Shown piece by piece: positions 1-8,945 of a DNA stretch of 64,000 bases. The DNA comes from Prevotella sp. (GTDB taxonomy: Bacteria > Bacillota_I > Bacilli_A > ML615J-28 > CAG-313). The first letter of the stretch is position 1; every line of letters begins with the position of its first letter. The notes beneath the pieces were generated by a model. It did no database searches and was not told the origin of the DNA. It saw only the letters and a program-made list of their open reading frames with translations. The DNA lies in contig JAMPDF010000001.1 of the NCBI GenBank assembly GCA_023665755.1, positions 1 through 64,000 of the forward strand, given 5' to 3'. A program made the translations under genes and the position numbers.

Positions 1-25
1 AAACCCAGATAAAATAAGGCGGTAG

Positions 26-97
26 TTTAACGATTACTAGGACAATTTAACGATTAGGGGGGATAAAATAACGATTACCCCCATAATTTAACGATTA
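26..97. repeat. Phased TAACGATTA repeat array, probable IS21-like end
   Basis: Four copies of the core TAACGATTA start at 28, 48, 69 and 89, so the spacing is 20, 21 and 20 bases, about two helical turns. The flanks (GGACAA or GATAAA before the core) are also partly shared. Arrays of short repeats at such spacing are typical of transposase-binding ends of IS21-family elements. No transposase gene lies within reach inside the window, so the element would extend to the left. A two-copy relic occurs near 18719. The IS21 assignment is inference; the phasing is directly visible. Confidence 0.6.
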
Positions 98-191
98 CTT
101 TTTGAATATGAATTTAATCTCATAAAAGTTTTATAAAAATCTTAGAATTTAGTCGAATATTCTCGTATATTGGTAGAAATTTTCTCAAAAA

Positions 192-202
192 TGTGCTATA
201 AT
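192..202 (+). promoter_or_regulatory. Extended -10 promoter of the restriction operon
   Basis: TATAAT at 197-202 is preceded by TG one base upstream, giving an extended -10 element. No good -35 lies at the normal distance. It is placed 39 bases before the start of the small regulator that opens the operon. Confidence 0.5.
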
Positions 203-240
203 CTTTAATAGTCTTTAACAAATTGCATTGAGGTGATTAT

Positions 241-444
241 ATGAAACTAGACTATGCAACAGCAATAATAAATTTAAGAATTAAGTTAAATCTATCACAG
301 ATGGCTTTGGCAGAACTTTTAGGTGTATCGTTTACATCAGTCAATAGATGGGAGAACGGCAAATATGCACCAACAAAATTAGCAAAGAAAAAAATAGAAT
401 TATTATGTCAAGAAAACGGTATACAGATGGAGGTTATTAGATAG
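241..444 (+). CDS. Small XRE-family helix-turn-helix regulator
   Basis: This 67-residue protein is essentially one Cro/C1-type helix-turn-helix. The pattern of LSQMALAELLGVS followed by SVNRWENG matches helices 2 and 3 and the conserved recognition-helix tryptophan. It ends one base before the methyltransferase start, so it is almost certainly the first gene of the same transcript. By analogy with controller proteins of restriction systems it may delay or limit hsd expression, but that role is inferred from position only. It could also be a general repressor of the island. The reading frame is intact and the length is normal for single-domain XRE proteins. Confidence 0.85.
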   Translation: MKLDYATAIINLRIKLNLSQMALAELLGVSFTSVNRWENGKYAPTKLAKKKIELLCQENGIQMEVIR

Positions 445-445
445 T

Positions 446-2098
446 ATGGCAAAAGCAACTAAGAAAACCCAAGAATTAACATTAGAACAGGTATTGTGGA
501 ATTGCCGAGTAGACCTTCGTGGCGTTGGTAGTTTGGATAAAAATAGAGATGCTGTTATCAGCCTTGTATTCTTAAAGTTTGCGGGTGATAAATTTGAAAG
601 AAGAAGAAAACAACTTATTACAAAATATGGAGAAAATCCTGTATTTTTAGAAAACGTAGCATTTTATAATGCAGATAATGTTTTCTATCTTCCTCAAAAT
701 CTAACAGGTGATGACAAAGAATGGTCCACAAGGTGGTCTTACATAGTAGCTCATGCAGGCGATAATGATATTGCCGTAAAAATTGACAAAGCATTAAAAG
801 AACTTGAAGCAGCAAATCCTCCTTTGAAAAACACTTTATCCAAGAATCTTTTTGTAACTCTTGGTGCAAGTAAAGAAAAATTAAAGAGTCTTATAGATAA
901 TGTAAATCAAATATCAGAAGAAAGATTTCAAGTTGAGGACCTTATCGGTAGGACTTACGAATATTTCTTGCAACTTTATGCAGCATCAGGAACAAAGGAA
1001 GATGGCGAATTTTATACTCCTGCTTGCGTTGTTGAACTTATCGCAGAAATGATTGAACCATTCTCGGGTACTGTTTATGATCCTTGTTGTGGTTCCGGTG
1101 GTATGTTTGTTCAATCTATGCGTTTTGTAGACAAACACAAAGGTAATAAAAAAGCTATTTCTGTTATAGGTCAAGAGAGTGTTCAAGAAACATGGCGTCT
1201 TTGTAAAATGAATCTTGCTATTCGTGGTATTGCTCATAATTTAGGCAGGCAAAACGCATCTACCTTTACCGATGATCAACACAAAGATAGAAAAGTTGAC
1301 TTCATTATGGCAAACCCCCCATTCAATCTTAAGAGATGGTGGGCAGATTCACTTTCTAAAGATCCTCGTTGGTCAGGGTATGGAATACCTAGAGAATCAA
1401 ATGCCAACTATGCTTGGATTTTACATATGATTTCAAAACTTGATGTCAATCACGGTATTGCAGGTTTCTTGCTTGCAAATGGTGCTCTTGGTGATAGTGA
1501 TGATCATGAGATTAGAAAAAATATTCTTATTAAAGACAAAGTGGAAGCTATTATCGTCCTTCCTCGTGATATGTTTTATACAACCGATATTTCTGTTACA
1601 CTTTGGATTCTTAATATGAATAAAGATGCTGGCGAAGTAAATGGCCGCAAGGTAAGAGATAGACGAGGGGAAATCTTGTTTATGGATTTAAGAACGTGGG
1701 ATGAAAACGTTGGTGTTATTGAGATTGATAAAGGCAAAAGCAAGAAAAAAACCGTTCTTACGAGAGATCAAATTAATCGCATAAAGAACATTTATAATAA
1801 TTGGCAAAGTGTAGATACCTCTTTTTATCAAGATGTGCCGGAACTTTGTAAATCCGTAAAAATAAGACAGTGGTTTGATGAAAAGGGCGAAGAAGGTTTG
1901 AGCGTAGAGCAACAAGGTTGGGTGCTTACTCCAAGTAAGTATATTGAATTTATAGACCATGATTTAGATATTGATTATGAAAGAGAAATGATGCGTATTC
2001 AAAGCGAGATGAAACAAGTATTAGCAAAGGAAAAATCATCTCAAGATATGCTAGTTCGTGCATTTAGAGGTATTGGATATGGCATTGACGAAGATTAA
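446..2098 (+). CDS. hsdM: Type I restriction-modification methyltransferase subunit
   Basis: HsdM transfers a methyl group from S-adenosylmethionine to adenine N6 in the bipartite site chosen by HsdS, and it is also a structural part of the restriction complex. The 550-residue protein has the N-terminal HsdM bundle (about residues 10-150), the SAM-binding motif DPCCGSGG near residue 211 and the catalytic NPPF motif near residue 289. The length is normal for the family. It follows the small XRE gene by one base and its 3' end overlaps the hsdS start, so translation is probably coupled. A GGAGGT ribosome-binding site lies upstream at about 429-434. The assignment is firm; the target sequence cannot be read from the gene. 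Confidence 0.97.
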   Translation: MAKATKKTQELTLEQVLWNCRVDLRGVGSLDKNRDAVISLVFLKFAGDKFERRRKQLITKYGENPVFLENVAFYNADNVFYLPQNLTGDDKEWSTRWSYIVAHAGDNDIAVKIDKALKELEAANPPLKNTLSKNLFVTLGASKEKLKSLIDNVNQISEERFQVEDLIGRTYEYFLQLYAASGTKEDGEFYTPACVVELIAEMIEPFSGTVYDPCCGSGGMFVQSMRFVDKHKGNKKAISVIGQESVQETWRLCKMNLAIRGIAHNLGRQNASTFTDDQHKDRKVDFIMANPPFNLKRWWADSLSKDPRWSGYGIPRESNANYAWILHMISKLDVNHGIAGFLLANGALGDSDDHEIRKNILIKDKVEAIIVLPRDMFYTTDISVTLWILNMNKDAGEVNGRKVRDRRGEILFMDLRTWDENVGVIEIDKGKSKKKTVLTRDQINRIKNIYNNWQSVDTSFYQDVPELCKSVKIRQWFDEKGEEGLSVEQQGWVLTPSKYIEFIDHDLDIDYEREMMRIQSEMKQVLAKEKSSQDMLVRAFRGIGYGIDED

Positions 2099-3188
2099 AT
2101 TAGGCAAATATATAGAGCTTTATTCTCAAAAGTGTAATATTCCCAATTTAACAAATGATGATGTTTCGGGAGTGAACAAGGATAAAGAATTCTTTGAGCC
2201 TTCAAATCAAGTTGGTGGAGATACTTCAAAATATAAAATTGTTCCACCAAAGTATTTTGCATGCAATTTAATGCACGTTGGTAGGGATGTGGTTTTGCCT
2301 ATAGCTTACAATCACTCTAGTAAAAATAAAATTGTTAGCCCTGCCTATTTTGTTTTTAGACTTATAAATAATAATGAGCTACTAAGCGATTATTTCTTTA
2401 TTTTTCTAAAATGTAGCGAAGTAGATCGTTATTTTTGGTTTCATACTGATGGTTCTGTGCGAGATGGCATGTCTTGGGAGGATTTTACTGATGTTGAAAT
2501 AGAACTTCCTCCGATAGAAATTCAACGCAAGTATGTAGAAATCTACAAAGGTATGGTGCAAAATCAAGAAGCCTATGAAACAGGTCTTGAAGATTTGAAA
2601 CTTTCATATGAAGCAAATATTGAGAATTTAAAGAAAAAATTTCAAAAAGAAAGAATTGCTCCTTATATTTTTGAAACTAACAATAGGAATAAGGATAATC
2701 TATATAGTAATGTTTTAGGTGTTTGTAAAGAAAAGAAGTTTATACCTACAGTTGCAAATTTGCTTGGTATATCTTTGCTAAATTATAAAGTAGTATATCC
2801 AAATGATTTCGCATACAGTAATAGAATTAATATAGGGAGTATTGCATTAAGAAAAGAACCTCCTTGTTTGGTTTCCCCATCATATACTGTTTTTAAAATT
2901 GATGAGAAAAAAATATTACCAGATTATTTGATGATGTGGCTTTGCAGAAATGAGTTTTTGCATTTTGCTTTCTTCTATTCTATGGGAACTATAAAAGATG
3001 AATTAAGCATAGATGAATTGTCACAACTTAAAATCCCTATTCCAACATTAGAAATACAAAAGTTTGTAGTTGAACTTTTTAATGTTTACAACTTAAGAAA
3101 AGAAATAAACGAGCAATTAAAACAACAAATAAAAAATATCTGCCCCGTACTTATTAAAGGAGCAGTTGAAGAAGCAAAAAGAAGTTAG
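2079..3188 (+). CDS. hsdS: Type I restriction specificity subunit
   Basis: HsdS carries two target-recognition domains, each contacting one half of the bipartite DNA site, joined by helical spacers that bind HsdM. Here the first half (about residues 1-190) ends in a coiled segment after a PPIEIQRKYV motif. The second half ends in a similar PTLEIQKFVV motif and helical tail, so the two-fold internal repeat is visible. I chose the ATG at 2079, inside the end of hsdM, because it gives the usual family N-terminus; an upstream GTG at 2058 would add only seven residues. At about 369 residues it is slightly short for the family but has both halves. hsdR begins 11 bases after its stop. Confidence 0.93.
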   Translation: MALTKIKLGKYIELYSQKCNIPNLTNDDVSGVNKDKEFFEPSNQVGGDTSKYKIVPPKYFACNLMHVGRDVVLPIAYNHSSKNKIVSPAYFVFRLINNNELLSDYFFIFLKCSEVDRYFWFHTDGSVRDGMSWEDFTDVEIELPPIEIQRKYVEIYKGMVQNQEAYETGLEDLKLSYEANIENLKKKFQKERIAPYIFETNNRNKDNLYSNVLGVCKEKKFIPTVANLLGISLLNYKVVYPNDFAYSNRINIGSIALRKEPPCLVSPSYTVFKIDEKKILPDYLMMWLCRNEFLHFAFFYSMGTIKDELSIDELSQLKIPIPTLEIQKFVVELFNVYNLRKEINEQLKQQIKNICPVLIKGAVEEAKRS

Positions 3189-3199
3189 GAGGTGTGGTA

Positions 3200-6100
3200 A
3201 TGGAATATATTTTTGAAAAAGGTACTTTTACAGAATCGGACTTGGAACATGCCATTATTCAGCTTTTTGAGCAAGAAGGATATAATTATGTTTATGGGGA
3301 TGATATCCATAGAAAATTGGAAGATATTATTCTTGTTGATGATTTACGTTCTTTTATTTGCAATAAATACGTCTCAGCTAATCTGACTACTACTGAAATA
3401 AATACTATTATCAATAGGGTTATTGATGTTGGTAGTAGTGCTTCGCTCTATGCAAAAAACAAAGAGGCGTTCTATCTTATTACAGAAGGCTTTGACCTTG
3501 TAAGAGAGGATATAACGCAAGTTGGAATACATATTGATTTTATTGATTTTGACAATTTTAAAAACAATGTTTATAAGGTAGTTAATCAATATTCTGTAAA
3601 GGGTTCATCCGTAAGAAGACCTGACCTTATTGTATTCATCAATGGTATTCCTGTATGTATTTGTGAATTTAAAACCGCAGTTAAAGAAGATACTACAATA
3701 TACGATGCATGGAAGCAAGTTACTATTCGTTACACAAGGGATATTGAAAATCTTATGAAATACTGCTTTTTGGCGGTCATAAGTGATGGTGCTAACAATA
3801 GGCTTGGTAGTATTTTTACACCTTATGAGTTCTTTTACGCATGGAACAAAGTTAATGACAATGAGAAAGTATCAAACGGCATAAGCTCACTTCTTAGTTT
3901 AATTAAAGGTGCTTTTGCAAAAGAAAGAGTGCTTGCTATTTTGCGTGATTTTGTTTACTATCCTGAAATTGAAGGTAAGGAACAAGAAATTGTTTGTAGA
4001 TACCCTCAATTCTTTGGTGCAAATAGTATGGTAGAAAATGTGAAAAAGCATTTGAAACCTCTAAGTGACGGCAAAGGTGGTACATATTTTGGTGCTACCG
4101 GTTGTGGTAAGACATACACTATGTTATTTATGACAAAACTTTTGATGCAAAGATATGCAAGTGTATTTCATAATCCTACTATTATCATTATTACGGATAG
4201 AGAGGATTTGAATAATCAAGCCAGAGATGTTTTTGCTGGTGCTAAACGCTATTTACACGACGATGATATAAGAGCGTTTGAGTCAAGACAGGATTTGAAT
4301 GAGACACTTCTTGCAAAGGAAAGTGGTGGAGTTTATATTACTACAATTCAAAAATTCTGTGAAAGTACAGGTTTGCTTTCTAATAGAAGCAATATTATCT
4401 GTATTTCGGATGAGGCACATAGAACGCAAATTGAGAAAAATGGTATTGTAAAAAGAACGGATGAAGGCATAATTGATTCTAAGAGTTTTGCACAATATTT
4501 AAAAGCAAGCCTGCCAAATGCCACTCGTGTTGGTTTTACGGGTACTCCAATTGATGAAACAATAGCCGTATTCGGTGATATCGTAGACCAATATACAATG
4601 AAGGAATCAAGTGATGATGGTATTACTGTTCGTATTGCGTATGAACCTAGATTAGCTAGAGTTATTGTTTCCGATGAGCAAGCAAGAGAGATTGAAGAGT
4701 ATTACAGACAATGTGAATTTGAAGGTTCTACCGATGACCAAATTCAAGCAAGTAAAAGGGCAATGTCTAATATTTCTGCAATTCTTGGGCATCCTGATGT
4801 ACTAAAAAAACTTGCTAGAGATATCGTAACACACTATGAGCATTTATGTGCTGAAAAACCAGAAGTATTGCAAAAAGGTATGATTGTATGTCCTGATAGA
4901 CCTTTAGCGTATGCGTTGTATAAAGAAATAATTGCAATTCGTCCTGAATGGGCTGTTGCAAAAAAATGTGAAGGTGAATCTTTACTTACAAAAGATGAAC
5001 TTGATGAACTTACAGATATCCCTTTCATCAATCTTGTTGCGACGCAAGGACAGGACGACCCGAAACCACTTTATAATTTGTGTGGGACAAAGGAGTATCG
5101 TCAAAAATTAGATAAACTATTCAAAAATGATAAATCTAATTTTAAGTTAGCTATCGTGGTTGATATGTGGATTACGGGATTTGACGTACCTTCTCTTGCG
5201 GTTATGTATATCAACAAGCCGTTAAAGAGACATACGTTAATTCAAACTATTTCTCGTGTAAACAGAGTTTTTGAGGGTAAAGATAAAGGCTTAATTGTCG
5301 ATTATATTGGCATCAAAAACAGTATGATGGAAGCCATAAAAATTTATGGAAGTCCTCAAGAAAGTCCAGTTGATGAGATAAGATTATCAATAGAAATATT
5401 TAGAAATCATTTGTCATTGATTGATGAATTGATGAAAGACTTTAATGCTACAAAATTTTATGTAGGTGATCCGCTTGAAAGATTGCTTTGCTTAAATGCT
5501 GCAGCTGAATATGTGCAATTAAACAAAGAAATGCAAGATAGATTTATGAGCCTTACAAGAAAACTTAGAGCAGCTTATAATATTTGTTTCCCTACAGGCG
5601 AATTAAAAGACGAAGAAATTAAAAAGGCCCAATTTTTCTTGGCTGTTCGTTCTATCATTTACAAGCAAACAAAAGGTGATGCACCGGACACTGAAACTAT
5701 GAATCGTATAGTTGAAGAAATGGTGAAAAAAGCTCTTGCTTGCACAGGTGTTGAAAACATTATGGATAACAATAAAGAAATTGATATCTTTAGTGAAGAG
5801 TTCCTTGCGGAATTAAAAAAGGTTAAAATGCCTATCACGAAATTCAATGCCTTGTTGAAGTTATTGCGTCAGGCTATTTCTAACTATGGTCATGTAAACA
5901 AGGTGAAAGCACAAGAGTTCAGTGAAATGCTTAAAAATGTTGTTGCGAGATATAATACACGAGATAAACTTATTTTTACTAGCGAAGTCGTAGCTGACTT
6001 TGTAGATGACCTTTCTACCGAATTGATGAACATTCTTAACTTACTTAAAGAGGACAAAACGTCATTTGAGAAAATGGGGATTACATTTGAAGAAAAAGCA

Positions 6101-6367
6101 TTCTATGATATCTTAGTTAAGGTTAGAGATACGCACAATTTTCCATATGCTGATGAAAAGTGTCTAGTTCTTGCTAAAGAAATTAAAAAACTTGTAGATG
6201 ATAAAGCACAATATGCCGATTGGTCTACAAGAGATGATATAAAAAGTCAGTTAAATATGGACTTGATAGTTCTTTTATACGAAAATGGTTATCCACCTGA
6301 ATGGAACGCTGAAGTGTACGAAAAAGTATTAGAACAAGCAGAAAACTTTAAAAAATTTAGTGATTAA
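3200..6367 (+). CDS. hsdR: Type I restriction endonuclease subunit
   Basis: HsdR translocates DNA with ATP and cuts it when complexes collide. The protein has an N-terminal nuclease domain with a D...ExK-type core (RRPDLIVF...CEFK, about residues 140-160), a Walker A motif GATGCGKT near residue 295, a DEAH box near residue 403, and TGTP downstream as in the SF2 motor. About 1055 residues is the normal length. A strong AGGAGG at 3187-3192 supports ATG 3200 rather than the GTG two codons earlier. It is the last hsd gene, and a small membrane protein follows 18 bases later with its own ribosome-binding site. A decayed relative of its C-terminus is found near 7838-8005. Confidence 0.97.
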   Translation: MEYIFEKGTFTESDLEHAIIQLFEQEGYNYVYGDDIHRKLEDIILVDDLRSFICNKYVSANLTTTEINTIINRVIDVGSSASLYAKNKEAFYLITEGFDLVREDITQVGIHIDFIDFDNFKNNVYKVVNQYSVKGSSVRRPDLIVFINGIPVCICEFKTAVKEDTTIYDAWKQVTIRYTRDIENLMKYCFLAVISDGANNRLGSIFTPYEFFYAWNKVNDNEKVSNGISSLLSLIKGAFAKERVLAILRDFVYYPEIEGKEQEIVCRYPQFFGANSMVENVKKHLKPLSDGKGGTYFGATGCGKTYTMLFMTKLLMQRYASVFHNPTIIIITDREDLNNQARDVFAGAKRYLHDDDIRAFESRQDLNETLLAKESGGVYITTIQKFCESTGLLSNRSNIICISDEAHRTQIEKNGIVKRTDEGIIDSKSFAQYLKASLPNATRVGFTGTPIDETIAVFGDIVDQYTMKESSDDGITVRIAYEPRLARVIVSDEQAREIEEYYRQCEFEGSTDDQIQASKRAMSNISAILGHPDVLKKLARDIVTHYEHLCAEKPEVLQKGMIVCPDRPLAYALYKEIIAIRPEWAVAKKCEGESLLTKDELDELTDIPFINLVATQGQDDPKPLYNLCGTKEYRQKLDKLFKNDKSNFKLAIVVDMWITGFDVPSLAVMYINKPLKRHTLIQTISRVNRVFEGKDKGLIVDYIGIKNSMMEAIKIYGSPQESPVDEIRLSIEIFRNHLSLIDELMKDFNATKFYVGDPLERLLCLNAAAEYVQLNKEMQDRFMSLTRKLRAAYNICFPTGELKDEEIKKAQFFLAVRSIIYKQTKGDAPDTETMNRIVEEMVKKALACTGVENIMDNNKEIDIFSEEFLAELKKVKMPITKFNALLKLLRQAISNYGHVNKVKAQEFSEMLKNVVARYNTRDKLIFTSEVVADFVDDLSTELMNILNLLKEDKTSFEKMGITFEEKAFYDILVKVRDTHNFPYADEKCLVLAKEIKKLVDDKAQYADWSTRDDIKSQLNMDLIVLLYENGYPPEWNAEVYEKVLEQAENFKKFSD

Positions 6368-6385
6368 TAAGTACGGAGGAAATTA

Positions 6386-6790
6386 ATGAAAAGATTATCA
6401 GGTGTTTTAGCTGGTATAGTTCTGTTATTATTACTTTGTAGCGGTATGTTTACGGATATTGTTGAGTTTTTTACTTGGTTGTTTACTCTTCAATACATAA
6501 CACCAGAAACATCAATTGCAGGAAGTATAATTGTTAAAGTTTTAACTTTTGCAGTTTCTTATGCGTTAGTAGGATTAATATTCAATGCATTAGAATGGTT
6601 TAACGGTAAAGTGATGTCTATAGCGTATTTTGTGATTTCTACGCTTTTAGGCTTTGCTTTGGCTTATGTAGTTATGCTTATTGAAACACATTTGCTTGTG
6701 ATAGGTATTACTTTGATGGTAATTCTTGTTATATCTATTGTGGTGATTATTGTTATGGCAATACGTAATAAGAAACAAGATACAATGTAG
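6386..6790 (+). CDS. Small four-helix membrane protein in the restriction operon
   Basis: I do not recognise the family. The 134-residue protein has four clear hydrophobic segments, near residues 5-25, 45-68, 75-95 and 100-126, and ends in a short basic tail (RNKKQ). It starts 18 bases after hsdR behind a good GGAGG site, and no terminator is visible between them, so it is likely co-transcribed with the restriction genes. Small membrane proteins can serve as effectors or holin-like killers in defence islands, but nothing in the sequence proves that here. It could equally be an unrelated passenger. Confidence 0.75.
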   Translation: MKRLSGVLAGIVLLLLLCSGMFTDIVEFFTWLFTLQYITPETSIAGSIIVKVLTFAVSYALVGLIFNALEWFNGKVMSIAYFVISTLLGFALAYVVMLIETHLLVIGITLMVILVISIVVIIVMAIRNKKQDTM

Positions 6791-6869
6791 TTACAAAGGT
6801 GTAAAATATGAAATAAATCTTTTATATGCAGAAGAACTTATTTAGAACGAAAGTGGAGGAATTATTAAT

Positions 6870-7784
6870 ATGAATAATGAACCATATGATCAAGAACAAT
6901 TAGGATACATTGTAATAATTTATCTGTTGCTGCAGTCTGCAGAGTATGAGTGGAATAATATGAGAGAATTAGCTTGCGATGAGATTAATAAAACAAAAAT
7001 TGATGAGTATTTTACTAAAGTGTTTGCTCAGAATTATAACGAGGAAATTATTCCGGCAAATTCTCATTTCTTTAGAGCAAGGCAAATAAAAAGAGATGAT
7101 GCGAATCAGTTAGGTGTGAATAAGATTCAGACTGAAGAATTTAAATTATTACAAAAGGAATGTGATGACATCAATGCATCTAATAGAGGGATTACAATTT
7201 CGTTTTCTGATTTTTTATTAATTAAATCAATTTTTAATGATGATCAAAGACAAGAACTTATTTCTATAATGACCCCTTTACTTAATGAATTAAAAGACAA
7301 AAAATTTTTGGGTTTTAATTCAGAAAATAGTGGTCTTCCACCTAAGGATAAGAGAAAAGAAGGAAGATTAAACACTGTAGACGATGATTTTTTATATTTA
7401 AGTTATGATTATGAAACTACTTTGGCGGAAATGAGACCAATAATAAATCAAGAATATAGTGTTGCTGAATGTGAAACGACTAAAGAGCTGAAAATAGTGA
7501 ACCTGCATAAATCTAATGCTCAGAATGAGGAAAATTTATTAACAAACTTTTACCTTATTTCAAAAAAAGTCAGTGAGCCTAATACTGAACCAAATCCCCA
7601 AAACGAAAGTTTCTATAAAATCACACAAATGTTAGCACATTTTTTTAAGTCAAAAGGCTATGATGGAATAAGCTTTGGAAGTTCTATTTTAGAAAATGGA
7701 GTAAATTTGGTTTTATTTGATGAAAAAAATGTTAAGTTTGTTGGATCAAAAATATTTAGAATTAAAAGCATTAAAGTTGAATAG
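6870..7784 (+). CDS. RES-domain protein, probable NAD-consuming toxin
   Basis: The C-terminal two thirds match the RES domain, named for conserved Arg, Glu and Ser. The Arg lies in FFRAR (about residue 67), followed by a basic, glycine-containing loop before LYLSYDYETTLAEMRP, which carries the Glu (about residue 190), and the Ser is in ISFGSS (about residue 270), followed by a VLFDEKNVK ending. Known RES toxins such as MbcT and the Xre-RES pairs degrade NAD+. The N-terminal 60 residues are helical and may regulate the enzyme. No Xre/MbcA-type antitoxin gene is adjacent, which is unusual for the classical pair. Stand-alone RES proteins also occur in defence islands. Function is inferred from the domain. 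Confidence 0.8.
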   Translation: MNNEPYDQEQLGYIVIIYLLLQSAEYEWNNMRELACDEINKTKIDEYFTKVFAQNYNEEIIPANSHFFRARQIKRDDANQLGVNKIQTEEFKLLQKECDDINASNRGITISFSDFLLIKSIFNDDQRQELISIMTPLLNELKDKKFLGFNSENSGLPPKDKRKEGRLNTVDDDFLYLSYDYETTLAEMRPIINQEYSVAECETTKELKIVNLHKSNAQNEENLLTNFYLISKKVSEPNTEPNPQNESFYKITQMLAHFFKSKGYDGISFGSSILENGVNLVLFDEKNVKFVGSKIFRIKSIKVE

Positions 7785-7837
7785 GAAAACGAATATGAGA
7801 TAAATGATTAATTTGATTTTGGATTTAGCGAAAATAA

Positions 7838-8005
7838 ATTTGTTTATGGCTTTTGATTAACGAATTACAGATTGACTTAACAATAAAATGTAGAGAACAA
7901 TTAAAGTTAGAAATTAAGATTTGCTTAGTCAAGAATGGTTACCCTCCTCAATATAGTATGGATGTCTTTAATTAGGAAATGGAATACGTTGATAATTTTA
8001 AATAA
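7838..8005 (+). pseudogene. Fossil of an hsdR C-terminus
   Basis: In one frame this stretch reads as a protein with KNGYPP, a stop inside the helix that follows, then YVDNFK and a final stop. It aligns residue by residue with the last 40 residues of the nearby intact HsdR (ENGYPP ... AENFK). The similarity is diverged rather than identical, so it is the remnant of another type I restriction system and not a recent duplication. An in-frame TAG and the lack of any upstream open frame show it is dead. Confidence 0.75.
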
Positions 8006-8096
8006 AATCCTTAGGGAATGGTAATTGAGTGAAAGATAAAATTAAGTATTTAAATCATATTAAACGTGATGTCGGGAAAATGGGGGTGAAATATTA

Positions 8097-8945
8097 ATGG
8101 GATTAGTAAAAAAGGTATTTTTATTGCATAACGATATAAGTAGGGTCATTTTAGATGGTCGTACCTTTTCTCAATTGAAAATTGATGCAATAGAGCTTTA
8201 TGAGATTATTTCCAATCTTTTATTAAATAATGAAAATTTGTTTTATTATTGTACGCAACGTACCTCTTGTAGAACGCTTAAAGAAACAAAAAAATATGTA
8301 AAACGATTAATTAAGGATAATATATTGAGAGCTGAAATAGAAACAATATTAAAAAATTTGAAATGGGATAAAGACTCGATAGATATTAATAGTACTAAAT
8401 TTAGCGGAGATTTAGGTGAATACTTAATGAATATTATAATTGAAACTTTTGATATTTCTGAGACATTAATATCAAAAGTTTCATTAAAAACATCCCCTTC
8501 AATGCCTGCTTTTGGTAACGATAATATCTTTTATGATTATAAGAGTAATATTTTATATTTTGGTGAAGCAAAATTCTATAATAATACAAAAAGGGCGCTA
8601 AACGATGCTTTTGATAGTATAAATAGTCATTTAGAAAATTTGACAGAAATTTCTTTTATAAAGAATCATACATCAACATTTATTGCTGAAAATGGCCGCA
8701 CTTTAAAAAAAATAGAAAAAAGATTAGAAACAATGGACTCTTCCAAAATTTCTTGTACAAGCATTACATTTATTATGTCAGATGATAATTACGAGGAACG
8801 AGATTATCTAAATGATTTAAAAAACTTTGCAAGTACTAATGCCGAAAAAAATTCATATATAAAAGAATCAATTATTGTGTTTTTACCAATTATTTCGAAA
8901 AATGAGTTCTTAAAATATTTTGAATGTAAGGTTAATGCATTATGA
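8097..8945 (+). CDS. hamA: HamA-like DUF1837 nuclease of a Hachiman-type system
   Basis: The 282-residue protein matches the DUF1837/HamA pattern: a GDLGEYL motif near residue 103, then YDYKSNILYFGEAKF near residues 146-160, giving the E...D...ExK residues of a PD-(D/E)XK nuclease fold. In described Hachiman systems HamA is the effector nuclease held by the helicase HamB and released on sensing damaged or phage DNA. Its stop overlaps the start of the helicase gene (ATGA), so the two are translationally coupled, the usual Hachiman arrangement. A GGGGGTG site precedes the ATG. The name rests on motif and partner, not on a database match. Confidence 0.82.
   Translation: MGLVKKVFLLHNDISRVILDGRTFSQLKIDAIELYEIISNLLLNNENLFYYCTQRTSCRTLKETKKYVKRLIKDNILRAEIETILKNLKWDKDSIDINSTKFSGDLGEYLMNIIIETFDISETLISKVSLKTSPSMPAFGNDNIFYDYKSNILYFGEAKFYNNTKRALNDAFDSINSHLENLTEISFIKNHTSTFIAENGRTLKKIEKRLETMDSSKISCTSITFIMSDDNYEERDYLNDLKNFASTNAEKNSYIKESIIVFLPIISKNEFLKYFECKVNAL

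Noticed and set aside
26..97. CRISPR array
   Set aside because: The repeats are only 9-12 bases with about 10-base spacers, far too short, and no cas genes are present.
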